A DNA stretch of 64,000 bases from Diplonema japonicum (GCA_964019335.1 OZ025686.1:496001-560000), one strand, 5' to 3'. Counted from the first letter of the stretch, positions 1 through 9,611 are shown. Made by a program: numbers and translations. Notes: a model not told the origin generated them from the sequence alone.

Positions 1-339
1 GAGGTACGAGCAGTACCCGGTCCGAATATCATTTCAGAAGCAGAGACAATGTAAGTCACTAAACATGTCCTTTTTACGTCTGCTTAGATAGGCACATCCC
101 GAGACACCGACAGCATGCAACAATTATTTTCAAAAACTGGATTTACTTGTTAGCAATATAAAAAAGAGGGGTTTTAAAAAAAAGGAGAAAAAAAGAGAGT
201 AAAAAAAAGGGGGGAAGTAATAAAAAAAATAAAGAAAAATAGACCCCCACCTACCTTGCACGTGCCAGCTACCATTTAAAGTAGACCGGTGCAAGACAGG
301 CTTCGCGGTGTCTTATACGGTGGTGTTGGTGCTGAGCGC

Positions 340-621
340 TTACTGCTTGCTGAACGCATCTTTCCTGACCATCCACTGGCCGTCGCTGGAATCGAGCTTC
401 ATGGTGAAGGTGCCAGAGAACTTGGGACCACCACCAGCAATGTTGCCCTTCACCTCCAGCTTCCACAAGTCAGAGCCACCGTCCTGGGTGGCGCTGATGT
501 TGTCGTACCCGATGGTCTTCTTGTCAGTCACGTCGTGGCCCAGTTCCTGCTTGCCGTACTTGACCAGCCAGTTGTCAAGGGCGTTGGTCATCTCCTCCTG
601 GCGCTTAGCTTTGTCAGACAT
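340..621 (-). CDS. Small 93-aa protein of unknown function
   Basis: Intact minus-strand frame of 93 residues starting MSDKAKRQEE and ending in KDAFSKQ. I do not recognise the family. The sequence alternates short polar and hydrophobic stretches, with many Gly, Asp and Lys and no signal peptide or membrane segment. The pattern (helix-like start, then several beta-like stretches ending in DGQWMVRKDAF) could fit a small cystatin/NTF2-like fold, but that is only an impression. The start is supported by an acceptor-like CTACACAG about 24 bases upstream on the minus strand, the arrangement seen before nearly all genes here. Codon use is GC-rich like the confident genes. It lies downstream of, and in the same direction as, the aprataxin-like gene. 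Confidence 0.6.
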   Translation of the reverse strand: MSDKAKRQEEMTNALDNWLVKYGKQELGHDVTDKKTIGYDNISATQDGGSDLWKLEVKGNIAGGGPKFSGTFTMKLDSSDGQWMVRKDAFSKQ

Positions 622-876
622 TTTAAGTGTGTTAAGAACGAGTTGTCTGTGTAGATGATTCGTGTGTTGGATGAATGAAATAAAAAATAAGAAAGCTGAA
701 TATACGTCCATCCGCAGGATAGATGCAGCAAAGTATAAGATTCATCTGCAATTTCTGAACGTCCCGTGGGTTAGCAAGATGGACGCAGATACAACTGCAA
801 ACTACAGATGCGAAGAAGAAGGAGAAGAAACAACATGTCATCTCTAAGTGTATAGGACCGACATACATCAGTTCAC

Positions 877-1623
877 CTATTTGCTGAAACGGTCCAATCG
901 TATTTTCTTTTTTGGGAAAGTTTCCTTCTTGGTGTCTTCAGTTTGGATTTTATTGCTGGTGTCAGATATCTCTTTTCCAGGCAGCTTGTGAGTGCATTCT
1001 AAGAAGTGGTTCTGAAGCTCACGGGTGGTATTGCAGCACTGGCCACAGCCGACCCTGTTGCATGTAGGAGACACATTTATCATTGCCTCAAGGTGCGACA
1101 TTTTGTAGACAGGAATGACCACACAGCCTGTATCCAGCAGCTCCTGGCACACATTTTCTGTTGTTCGTAAATAAGGTGTGGTGAATGTATTGTAATGCCG
1201 GACATTCCTGTGATACTTCATCATGTCTGTGCTGAAGACATGCAAGTGCATCTGTTTCATTGAAGGTACTGCATGGTACCCTGACATAAACTTCAGCTCA
1301 CCACACACTGGATATTTATGTTGCTCTGTAAGGACCAGATGTCTGTTTGCCTCAAGCCATTCCCAAGCCGTGGCTTCCATTTTTCGTAGCAGTGGGATAT
1401 CATCACAAGTTAGCCTGTCAATGGCTACCAGTCTGCTATCTCGAGGCAGTACAAGGAGATGCACCTGGCTTTTGGGGAACTTATCTTTCATTATTACAAG
1501 CTCATCAGTGACATGCAGCACCCCTTCACCTGTTCCAGACATTGCTACTTTGTACAGGGCATCTCTCCAGCAGTCTGTGAACTGTAGCAAAGGGGCTTCT
1601 GCCATTTTGAAGGCTTCTGCCAT
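877..1623 (-). CDS. APTX: Aprataxin-like HIT-domain protein with C-terminal zinc finger
   Basis: A 248-aa protein. Aprataxins remove adenylate from abortive DNA-ligation ends (5'-AMP-DNA) in the nucleus. Residues about 10-175 look like a HIT domain: a FPKSQVHLLVLPR stretch, then the catalytic His triad motif in MHLHVFSTDM. After it comes a Cys/His-rich segment (CNRVGCGQCC, then HFLEC and a further H) that matches the position of the aprataxin C-terminal zinc finger. There is no N-terminal FHA domain, so it resembles the short Hnt3/plant-like form rather than the human protein. The end is Lys-rich (PKKKIRLDRF), a possible nuclear signal. There are two candidate starts, at 1623 and 1605, because the MAEA-encoding segment is repeated; CCTTCAG lies just upstream of 1623. 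Another HIT hydrolase is possible, but the zinc finger favours aprataxin. Confidence 0.82.
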   Translation of the reverse strand: MAEAFKMAEAPLLQFTDCWRDALYKVAMSGTGEGVLHVTDELVIMKDKFPKSQVHLLVLPRDSRLVAIDRLTCDDIPLLRKMEATAWEWLEANRHLVLTEQHKYPVCGELKFMSGYHAVPSMKQMHLHVFSTDMMKYHRNVRHYNTFTTPYLRTTENVCQELLDTGCVVIPVYKMSHLEAMINVSPTCNRVGCGQCCNTTRELQNHFLECTHKLPGKEISDTSNKIQTEDTKKETFPKKKIRLDRFSK

Positions 1624-1827
1624 TTTACTTTTTCCTGAAGGTTGATAGATAAAAGTAGCTGGGGAGAAGGGTAGGTTTTAATGAGAAGAGTAACAGAAGA
1701 AGCCCAAAGAGCAGTAGTAAAAAAGTGAATTCACAAAGGGGAAAAGAGGGGAAGAAGCAGAGAAAGAAACATACAAGCATAGACACATGGGATAAAAAAA
1801 AATCGATTAGGTAACCACAGCTGGGAG
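1624..1827. other. Spacer before the repeat block
   Basis: No gene seen. A/G-rich low-complexity sequence with several A runs, ending where the hAT-like inverted terminus begins. Confidence 0.5.
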
Positions 1828-1865
1828 CAGTGATGGGTGAATCCTAATTAGGACTAGACCGGACT
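1828..1865 (+). repeat. hAT-like terminal inverted repeat, left copy
   Basis: Begins CAGTGATGGGTGAATCC and contains the palindrome TCCTAATTAGGA. It is repeated in inverse orientation at 6930-6967 with one difference in 38 bases, and that difference is CG in this copy against CA in the other. The CAGTG start is typical of hAT transposon ends. The 8 bases outside the two ends do not match, so the pair does not delimit one simple insertion. Confidence 0.6.
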
Positions 1866-1891
1866 TCTAAGAAAAAAGAAGGGAAAAAAAA

Positions 1892-2197
1892 ATATATGAG
1901 TTAAAGGAGGCCGGTGTTGGCGGCGCCCTGCACAAGAACTGTCTACTTGATTACAGGGGGCGCGCCACGGCCGAGTTGTAGCTTCTTCTGCGTTCCGCGT
2001 CGTGTCCTAAATGCGTGCGGTGTACAGCTCAACCCCAGCCAGGGCGTCCCAGGTAACCAAGATTCTGCGCTCGTGCAGTTTGCTGCCTGTTCGTCACCCT
2101 GAGCATCTGCGTTACGTTCTTCCACTCGGGTGCTACCGGTGATGACCAATGAGGAGGTCAACAGCGAACAACACATCTGATGTTTTTCTTATATATG
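1892..2197 (+). repeat. Interspersed ~300-bp repeat, CpG-rich copy A
   Basis: Starts ATATATGAGTTAAAGGAGG and runs to CATCTGATGTTTTTCTTATA. This is one of the two best-preserved copies (the other is at 9612-9912). It is dense in CpG, for example GGGGGCGCGCCACGGCCGAG, where other copies have TG or CA at the same places. It codes for nothing recognisable. Its 3' end is interrupted by the insertion at 2198-3780. Confidence 0.8.
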
Positions 2198-3780
2198 GGT
2201 CGATTTCAAAAAACCCCCCCCAAAATGAGGCCAATTGACACTTTCGTTGCATCTTTGGGCATGCCGCCCCTTTTAAAAAAAATTCTCCATATTTCCCGGC
2301 CCATATTAGGAAAGAACCCGGGTCAGAAATCGCTCAAGGGTGCTATTTTGACCTATGAAAAATTCAGTCTTAGGGTAAAAATCGGGTTTTAGTGGTTTTG
2401 GTAAAGTCAGAGAGTATGCTTTCAATAGCAAGAAATAGCGGAACTCACTGCTAGAAGGTGGCTGAAATGATGTTGGAAGTGGAAACCTTCATTTCCTAGT
2501 CTTCTGCGGCTGAGATGTGCTGCTGCTGAGTGGGCGACCTCGTTTCTTTTTCATACTATTAGGCCTTCTACCGCATTTTGGGGGGTTTTAAGAGGCTCAT
2601 TCGTAGGTGTACTTGGTGCTTTGGGCTTGTCATGGGGTGTCGAGTATTTTTGTAATTTGGTTACTATTCTTTCTCGTTTTTCAAGTCAGGGAAGGCTATC
2701 AGGAACGTCCTCATACTCATCACAAGATTCATAGACTGGGGGCCTTTTCTCTGCCCTGTCTGCAGCGAGTTCTTTGATGATGTACTTTAGTTCTTTCTAG
2801 CTCATGGACGCACACGTAGCAAGTACACCCTCCGGTGTGCTCCTGAGCTCATATGCACCTGTAAAATCCGGAAACTCAAGAATTTTCTTTTTGTACGGGC
2901 CAAAGACATCAGTAACTACATGCACAGTGCACCATATCATATTGGTGATGTTAGCTATTTGTTCCACAGTTTTAATTGTTGTGGAACGAGGCACCCAAAA
3001 CCAAACACGAGAGAGCACACCAAAGTGGCTGTCCCTGTTGTTTTTGCCGTGTTTCTCCCCCAGAAACCACAGGGAAAACGTCCGATCGGGATATACATAA
3101 CGAAGACCAAAAAGAACAAAGTAGCAAAATTCCTTTGCACGAAAGTGATGCCCACCGTCAGTCCAGAGTATCCACTCCATTTTTTTCTTTATTTTTTTCT
3201 GTGCCCATGCTACTGTGGAACAAGACTTTTCCAACAGTAAGGCCAGCTGCCCTTATTTCATCATGTGTGATGTGGTCAAGCCTCATGCCTCTGACCAATT
3301 GGCGCCGTGTGGTGTCTTGTTGGCTACTAAACCAACCAGAAAATGATAGCAGAAGTGCCACTAGAAGTTCCCCTTTACACACTACGCCACAAACTAGTGC
3401 AGCACAGTCGTTGCCACTGAGCTTCTCAAAAACCTCTGTGGTGAGTGTCCTGATTGCTGTGGTGTTCCCATTTACCTTTCTCGGTCCGAATACCATTTTT
3501 TTTTACCCCTAGCTTCTCAACAGCAAGTTTAAAAGCATCCATTTTTGTCACTCCCTCTTTTACTGAATTTGTGCAAAGTGAAAAAACCCATTTTTGCCCC
3601 TAGGACTGAATTTTCTGGGTACTAGTAACACTCACTTTCCCATTTTCTGGGGTGTTTTCTTTCCTAACCTGGGCCGGGAAAGTTGTAGAATTTTTTTTCT
3701 TTGGGAAAAAGTACTTAGAGAAATATTGAAAGTGTCAATTGGCCTCATTTTGGGGGGGGGGGGGTTTTGAAACGATGCCA
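2198..3780 (-). mobile_element. Nested 1.6-kb terminal-inverted-repeat transposon
   Basis: The two ends are inverted copies of each other over about 50 bases: GGTCGATTTCAAAA, a C run, then AAAATGAGGCCAATTGACAC at the left, and the reverse complement (GTGTCAATTGGCCTCATTTT, a G run, TTTTGAAACGATGCC) at the right. The flanks carry a matching 8-base TATATATG at 2190-2197 and 3781-3788, a plausible target-site duplication. The element sits between two units of the interspersed repeat. Inside, on the minus strand, is a broken transposase-like frame (2560-3496). Confidence 0.75.
2797..3496 (-). pseudogene. Decayed transposase-like gene of the nested element
   Basis: Two overlapping minus-strand frames (3496 to about 3180, then 3234 to 2797) read as one protein broken by a shift in the A/T-rich tract near 3180-3205. 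The second part contains WTDGGHHFRAKEF and later GEKHGKNNRDSHFGVLSR, an acidic-residue plus HGK...D arrangement that resembles the catalytic core of RNase H-fold transposases. Downstream the frame stays open past an in-frame stop at about 2796, with Lys/Glu-rich coding to about 2560 and another stop. The family is not identified. It is clearly non-functional as it stands, unless the shift is a sequencing error in the homopolymer. Confidence 0.55.
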
Positions 3781-3910
3781 TATATATGAGTTAAAGGAGG
3801 CCGGTGTTGGCAGTGCCCTGCTTTAGTGACGAGAGTGGGGTTTGAACCCACGCCTCTGAAGAGATTGCGGTTCTTATATTTTCATGTTATCCCCACCACC
3901 TTAGAAAAAA
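3781..3910 (+). repeat. Interspersed repeat unit, interrupted by the tRNA half
   Basis: The first 40 bases of the repeat (TATATATGAGTTAAAGGAGG onward to CAGTGCCCTGC) are joined directly to the tRNA-Leu 3' half, followed by the usual unit end CTTATATTTTCATGTTATCC CCACCACCT. The middle of the repeat is missing. Confidence 0.65.
3827..3873 (-). pseudogene. 3' half of a tRNA-Leu (truncated at the anticodon loop)
   Basis: On the minus strand this reads CCGCAA (anticodon stem), TCTCTTCAGAGG (long variable arm, class II tRNA), then GTGGG-TTCAAAC-CCCAC (perfect 5-bp T stem and loop), TCTCGTC (acceptor 3' strand) and a discriminator A. The variable arm and T arm closely match eukaryotic tRNA-Leu. The homology stops at the anticodon loop; beyond it the interspersed repeat (TTATATTTTCATGTTATCC) resumes. 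There is no D arm and no 5' acceptor strand, so it cannot make a tRNA. Confidence 0.7.
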
Positions 3911-4000
3911 AAGGTAAACACATCATGTATGTCAAAAAAAATCAAAGATTTTTTTCTCTTTTTTTTTCCCCCATTTTTTTTTTTTCTCCAAAGGGGAAAA
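3911..4000 (+). repeat. 90-bp T-rich dispersed repeat
   Basis: AAGGTAAACACATCATGTAT, then an A run, ATCAAAGAT, and T runs ending in CCAAAGGG. A near-identical copy is at 7132-7222 on the same strand. Non-coding. Confidence 0.65.
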
Positions 4001-4054
4001 AAAAAAAAAAAAAAGTTGCAAAACTATCAAAAATAATGACAGTGTTGGGGAGAG

Positions 4055-4222
4055 TCCCATGAGTCCCATTGAGCAGTGTTGGTCCAGACCCTTGAGGGAC
4101 TCAGGGGACTCCAAGGGACAGGACAGGAGTCCCCTGAAATTTTCAGGGGTCTGGAGGGGACTCAGGGGACTGGAGGGACTCAAGGGACTCAGGGGTCTGG
4201 AGGGGACTCAGGGGACTCTTGG
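4055..4222 (+). repeat. GGACTCAGG minisatellite
   Basis: Irregular tandem reiteration of GGGACTCAGG / GGGTCTGGAGG blocks. Frames across it are artefacts of the repeat. Confidence 0.7.
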
Positions 4223-4377
4223 GACCAAAAAATATCTTTGTGTTTTTGTCACAAAGGCCCAAATTTAGGCTGGGGCTTGCATTTTTTTGGTACTTTTGGT
4301 TTCAAAGGTTCAAAAAAAGAGGTCCTAGGTTTGGGTGGGATGTGAGGCAAGGCTCATACTACCTTGTTGTGACTATG

Positions 4378-4416
<39 letters not shown>

Positions 4417-4855
4417 AAATAAAAAAAATGTCAGGGGGTTTGGAGACCTATGTGTTGGCCAGACTGTTGGGGTCTGAGGGGTCTGGCCCACAAACCACTC
4501 CAACACTGCAAATTTTCGACCACACCATGTGGTGTGTTGTGGCATATTTTACACCATATTTTGCATACCTGATGTTCCACATGATGTATGCAACACAGGG
4601 TGCACAACATGGCACATGTTTTATAACATGTACCACTATGCTGCACAGGGAAAAGCAGGTGTCACAATATACTGAAAAAAGAAAAAAATAATTCTTTATG
4701 ACTATATGTCTTTGTTGTTCACACAAGCAAAAAAGATTTTTAAAAAGCTGCAAAAGTTTTTTGCTCAGCACAAGTTGCATAAAGTTATAAAATCATTATT
4801 TGAAAGATAAATGTTTGTAACAAAGAAAAAGAGAAAAAAAACTTTTACATATAAG

Positions 4856-5157
4856 AAAAACATCAGATGTGTTGTTCACTGTTGACCTCCTCATCTGTCA
4901 TCACTGAGCAAACTGCATGAGCACAGAATCTTGGTTACCTGGGGTGCTCTGGCTGGGGTTGAGCTGAACACCACACACATTAAGGACACAACACAGAATG
5001 CAGAAGAAGCTACAACCCAGCCATCCAGCCATTGTGATTAAGGAAATGACATGGAACACAAAAAGCTACAACTCAGCCATGGTGATTAAGGACACAATGC
5101 AGAACACAGAAGAAGCTACAACCCAGCCATGGTGGTTAAGGAAATGCAGAATGCACA
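4856..5157 (-). repeat. Interspersed repeat, minus-strand CpG-depleted copy
   Basis: Reverse complement of the 1892-2197 repeat (CATCAGATGTGTTGTTCACT at the left). It has an internal duplication of the GAAGAAGCTACAAC block, three times between about 5005 and 5130. Nearly all CpG sites present in copy A are TG or CA here. It abuts a third CAGTGATGGGTGAATCC terminus at 5156-5172. Confidence 0.7.
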
Positions 5158-5260
5158 GTGATGGGTGAATCCAGTCCAGTCCAGTGTACCCAATTTACCA
5201 GACTGACCAGACTGACTGGATTGGCCAGACTGACCAGACTGACTGGACTCGAAAATTTTC
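5156..5260 (+). repeat. hAT-like terminus plus CCAGACTGA tandem tract
   Basis: CAGTGATGGGTGAATCC followed by a subterminal tandem array of CCAGACTGA/CCAGTCCAGT units. A similar subterminal tract in inverse orientation (GTCTGGTCAGTCTGGTCAG) precedes the inverted terminus at 6930-6967, so 5156-6967 has the ends expected of a non-autonomous hAT-like element of about 1.8 kb. Confidence 0.5.
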
Positions 5261-5519
5261 TGCAATTTTTGACACACCTGCAAACACTTTTTTTTTCAAA
5301 TATTTTTGGACAATGATTTTTTTTTTCCTTTTTTTTTTTTCTTCTTCTTCTTCTTTATACCACAGACATGCACAGCTCCATCAAGCAATTTGCACCTATC
5401 TACTCCAGTGCACTGCAGCTGCAGGTATGTACATATGTCTGGAAATGTTGTATTTGGATGTAACCCAGCTGTGGTGATCGACATGGAATGCAGAAGAAGC
5501 TACAACCTGGCCATGGTGA

Positions 5520-6540
5520 GAGATATATGAGTTAAAGGACCTGCACAAGACTACTTGATTACAGGAGGTACACCACAGCTTCTTCTGTGTTCCAGTGTGT
5601 TCTGTGTTGTGTCCTTAATGTGTGTGGTGTTCAGCTCAACACCAGAGCATCTGCAATACATTCCTCCACTTGGGCACTACCAGTGATGACTGATGTGGAG
5701 GTCAACAGTGAACAACACATCTGATGTACTTCTTATATTTCCATATTTCTGTAATCCCCACCACCAAATAACATGAAAGAGGTAAAGGAGACCAGTGACA
5801 GGGGGTGCACCTTGGCCGCTTCTGTGTTCCACATTGTGTCCTTAATGCATGTGGTGTGCAGCTCAACCCTAGCTGGTGCCCTAAGTAGTTTACTCACCCT
5901 GAGCATCTGCAATTTGTTCTTCCACTCAGGGTGCTACAGGTGATGACTGGCCAAGTGGATGGAGGAAATGCCTGTTCGTCATGTTGGTGGTGCCTGCACA
6001 AGAACTGTTAACTTGATACAGGGGGGGCACTCTGTAGCAACCTGGGGTAACCAAGATTCTGCACTCATGCAGTTTGCTGCCAATTCATCACCCTGAGCAT
6101 CTGCATTATGTTCTCCACTTGCACTACTGGTGATGACCAACATGGAGGTCAACAGTGAACAACACATCTGATGTTTTTTCATGCTATCCCCACCACCTTT
6201 GGAATGATATACAAGAGTTAAAGGAGGCTGGTGTTGGCAGTGCCCTGCACAAGAACTGTCTACTTGATTACAGGGGGTGCACCACAGCCGGGTTGTAGCT
6301 TCTTCTGTGTTCTGCATTGTTTCCTTAATCACTGCAGCCGAGTTGTAGCTTCTTCTGTGCTCTGTGTTGTGTCCTTAATGTGTGTGGGGTTCAGCTCAAC
6401 CCCAGCCAGGGTGCCCTGGGATTCTGCACTTGTGTGGTTTGCTCAGTGATGACAGATGAGGAGGTCAACAGCAAACAACACATCTGATGTTTTTCTTATA
6501 TTTTCATGTTATCCCCACCACCTGAAAAAGAAGATAAAGG
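5520..6540 (+). repeat. Tandem series of degenerate interspersed-repeat units
   Basis: Four partial units in a row (about 5520-5765, 5770-5975, 5985-6205, 6210-6535), each recognisable by CTGCACAAGA, CTACTTGATTACAGGGGG, GTAGCTTCTTCTG, GAGCATCTGC and CAACACATCTGATGT. They carry different internal deletions and are almost free of CpG. The unit junctions (TATCCCCACCACC, then GATATATATGAGTTAAAGG) show that the repeat is head-to-tail. Confidence 0.7.
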
Positions 6541-6845
6541 TTTTTTTTTTTTACCAACTCGGTTGAGGGTTTTATACCTAAGGTACCAAGGAGGGTGAAT
6601 GAGGGGCTGAAGGCCACACCACAGCAGAAAGGTTTGATCATGAGATAGATTGAGACTCTTCAGGCATCCTGCCACATACCGCAGGTACCCTTAAATGTCT
6701 CTTTTCTTTTTTTTCTTCATTTCTTGTTGTTTTTATTGTTGTTGTTGTCTCTCAGTACCTGTGTAACATCTTGTAGACATCTGTTTATATGTTTGAACTC
6801 TGCAGCAAAAAAAAGGGGGGATGTGGTGTTGTGGTTGTATCTTGT

Positions 6846-6967
6846 ATGGTCTGGTTCAGTCTGGTCTGGTCCAGTCCAGTCTGGTCAGTCTGGTCAGTCC
6901 AGCATAATTGGGTCGAAATTCACAGATCCAGTCCAGTCTAGTCCTAATTAGGATTCACCCATCACTG
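6846..6967 (-). repeat. Subterminal CAGTCTGGT tract and inverted hAT-like terminus
   Basis: GTCTGGT/CCAGTCCAGT tandem units, then GCATAATTGGGTCGAAATTC, then the inverted terminus ending in GGATTCACCCATCACTG at 6967. A shorter related tract is at 8630-8690. Confidence 0.6.
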
Positions 6968-7131
6968 ACACAGGTTGTATAAACATACACACCCTCCTCT
7001 TGTACATATTATTTATTATTTCCCCCCATTACATCCAAATACAACATTTGATGTGGAAAGCAGAAACAACAGCTTGGCTTAGGTGTGTGAAAAAATGCAA
7101 GAAGACAAGAAAAAAAGAAGGGGAAAAAAAA

Positions 7132-7222
7132 AAGGTAAACACATCATGTATATCAAAAAAAATCAAGGATTTTTTTCTCTTTTTTTTTCCCTCATTTTTT
7201 TTTTTTTTTTTTCCCAAAGGGA
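7132..7222 (+). repeat. Second copy of the 90-bp T-rich repeat
   Basis: Same as 3911-4000, with GTATATC in place of GTATGTC and a longer final T run. Confidence 0.65.
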
Positions 7223-7228
7223 TTGGGA

Positions 7229-7578
7229 TTAAAATATCTTGCCAGGACAGAGCCTAGCATAGTTAACACTTAGGAAAACACAAGAGTCAACATTAGACCC
7301 CTTCAGCCTTCCTCTCTGCTTTGTAAGAGTTGCAGAAAGGTGTTTAAAATGCCTCTCTACCTCTGCTTCTGACTGCATTGTTCTCTCAGGTACTTTGCAA
7401 AGTCAGATAAAAGGTCAAAGAACTTGCTTGACCAGAACTCTTCATTGGAATAAGCTGTTACCCCCAACCCTTGGATAAAGCTCTGCAAATTCTTGTCAAT
7501 TGTCTTTGCAGATACTCCACCATACTTACCTCTTGCACTAAAAGAGAGTAGGTACCCCCTCAGCTCTGCTGAAACAGT
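7229..7578 (-). pseudogene. hAT-like transposase C-terminal remnant
   Basis: A minus-strand frame from about 7578 to 7354 is open for about 75 codons (contains GYLLSFSARGKYGGVSAKTI and FWSSKFFDLLSDFAKYL). A second frame, shifted by one base, continues at about 7385-7229 with SEAEVERHFKHLSATLTKQR, RLKGSNVDSCVFL and a final NYA before a stop. The EVER.F...L..R.RL pattern near the C terminus resembles the conserved dimerisation region of hAT transposases. Broken by the shift and lacking its N-terminal part. The presence of hAT-like termini nearby supports the call, which stays tentative. Confidence 0.45.
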
Positions 7579-7738
7579 TTAACCTCCCTCATACTATGTT
7601 TTTTCTTTTTTTTTTTCTTTTTTTCCTTCTGGGGGTGGGGTTGTTAGTAAAATATGTTTAATATTGGGGTATTGTTAAATAAGGTTGCTGCTCACTGTTT
7701 CTTTTCTCTTTTTTTCTTTGTTCCTTTTTTTTTTCTCT

Positions 7739-7853
7739 TCATGGCACCCTTCCACTGGCCAGGGAGTGGAACATGCAGTTCCCATCCTTCTCCATCAATC
7801 TCCTCATCAGCTTGAAGGTCTTCATGATCTCATCCACTGACTTGCCAGCCCTG
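7739..7853 (-). pseudogene. OTU-like cysteine protease fragment
   Basis: A minus-strand frame of about 37 codons reads KSVDEIMKTFKLMRRL, then MEKDGNCMFHSLASG, then stops. D-G-N-C followed by F and SLA is the active-site motif of OTU-family deubiquitinases (Asp and the nucleophile Cys). The downstream half with the catalytic His is not visible; poly-T sequence follows. OTU domains are known from some transposons as well as host genes, so this may be cargo of one of the dead elements here. Confidence rests on one short motif. Confidence 0.4.
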
Positions 7854-8054
7854 GGTCATTTTGTTCCCTTCTACCAAACTGAAAAGTCGGAACTTGGTGG
7901 AATGGTGGAACTGGAACTTGGCAGACAGGGAATTTAAAACCTAACCTATTTTTTTTTGTTTCTTTTCCCCCCCCCCTTTTTTCTTCCTCTTTGCATCATC
8001 AAGGTTGAAAGTGGTGACTATATCACCACAACACTGACAGCACAATATTCCATG

Positions 8055-8545
8055 TCATGTCCTTAATGTGTGCAGTTCATCACCCTGAGCATCTGCAATA
8101 CATTCCTCCACTTGGGCACTACCAGTGATGACCAATGTGGAGGTCAACAGTGAACAACACATCTGATGTACTTCTTATATTTCCATGTTATCCCCACCAC
8201 CTGAATGATATATATGAGTTAAAAGAGGCTGGTGTTGGTGGTGCCCTGCACAAGAACTGTCTACTTGATTACAGGGGGAACTGCAGCTGGGTTGTAGCTT
8301 CTTCTGCATTCTGCATCGTGTCCTTAATCACCATGGCCAAGTTGTAGCTTCTTCTGTGTTCTGTGTCGTGTCCTTAATGTGTGTGGTGTTCAGCTCACCC
8401 TAGCCGGGGTGCCCCAGGTAACCAAGATTCTGCACTTGTGTGGTTTACTTGGTGATGACAGATGAGGAGGTCAACAGCAAACAACACATCTGATGTTTTT
8501 CTTATATTTTCATGTTATCCCCACCACCTGAAAAAGAAGATAAAG
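8055..8545 (+). repeat. Interspersed repeat units (1.5 copies)
   Basis: The 3' part of one unit (8080-8205, GAGCATCTGCAATACATTCC onward) followed head-to-tail by a nearly complete unit (8205-8545). CpG-poor. Confidence 0.7.
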
Positions 8546-8690
8546 GTTTTTTTTTTCTTCATTTCTCATTGTTGTTGTTGTTTCTGCAGCAAAAAAAAAG
8601 GGGGGATGTGGTGTTGTGGTTGTATCTTGTCCACTGGTTCAGTCCAGTTCAGTCTGGTCAGTCTGGCATAATTGGGTCGAAATTCATTCA
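8546..8690 (+). repeat. Repeat shared with 6700-6920
   Basis: T run, CTTCATTTCT, GTTGTTGTTGTT, TGCAGC, an A run and GGGGGGATGTGGTGTTGTGG are shared with 6700-6840. Then the CAGTCTGGTCAG tract and GCATAATTGGGTCGAAATTC are shared with 6880-6920. Part of the same mobile family. Confidence 0.6.
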
Positions 8691-8796
8691 CACAAGTGGA
8701 CCAGGCCCCCTGATGGCCTTACCTAAAAAAAATTCCCAGATGGAAAAACTCCTGGATGGAAAAATTCCTGGATATCTGGGAGTTTTTCATTTTACA

Positions 8797-8995
8797 ACTG
8801 CATGAGTGCAGACTCTTGGTTACCTGGGGCACCCTGGCTGGGGTTAAGCTGCACACTGCACACATTAAGAACACAACACAGAACACAGAAGAAGCTACAA
8901 CTCAGCTGCAGTGCCCCCCCTGTATCAAGTTAACAGTTCTTGTGCAGGTACTGCCAACATGATGAACAGGCATTTCCTCCATCCACTTGGCTGGG
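8797..8995 (-). repeat. Interspersed repeat, minus-strand copy
   Basis: Reverse complement of the unit at 5945-6205, including its variant ending ATGGAGGAAATGCCTG, so these two copies share a private rearrangement. CpG-depleted. Confidence 0.7.
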
Positions 8996-9000
8996 AAATC

Positions 9001-9611
9001 TGCACCCTGCACACCCCACAGCCCTTCTGGGGAGGGGAGGGGTCATACCCAACACTGCCAGAGAAACGAAAAAAAAGAAGAAACATATTAAAGGCCCCCT
9101 GAATAATCTGGGGTGTTTGGGCTATTATTCAAATGCAATATGGGTCAAAACTGATAAATAAGCTTGTGTGCCTAGCAGAAGGAGTTATTCTGCATGGGGT
9201 TTTCATTTACCTTTGCAAAAAGACAAGTTTTTACCAAATCCACCCCCCCCCCCCCCTCTCTCTCTCCCCCCCCCTGTCTAAAGAAGAAAAAATGTAACCC
9301 AAAGAAGGGAGATACAGAGGGCCATAAAGAGGGAAGCTTCCATTTCTATCACCATCCCTCACAGTCTTCCACTCATGTTACATTTCTTCAAAATGCTCTT
9401 TTCTTTCATTCACTTGCCATTGACTCATGGCTGGTTAAAGCAGCCTTTTATTGTGTAGTCAGTTAGCAATCTGATTTCTTACCTCAACCCCATGTAATGT
9501 TTCTCATCAGGATACCCTGTCTCACCATGACAAACAGCCACCCCAGGCACCAGACAGCAATGCAGAACAGTACCTGATTTGTGTGAATTTAATCTTGTCG
9601 AGTTTTTTCTT
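9001..9611. other. Gene-free spacer inside the repeat block
   Basis: No gene seen. C and T homopolymers around 9240-9285; otherwise unremarkable sequence without a sustained frame. Confidence 0.5.

Noticed and set aside
4335-4780. Overlapping frames on both strands around the A-rich tract
   Set aside because: Products are poly-Lys or poly-Phe translations of homopolymers next to repeat DNA; no acceptor-like site, no domain.
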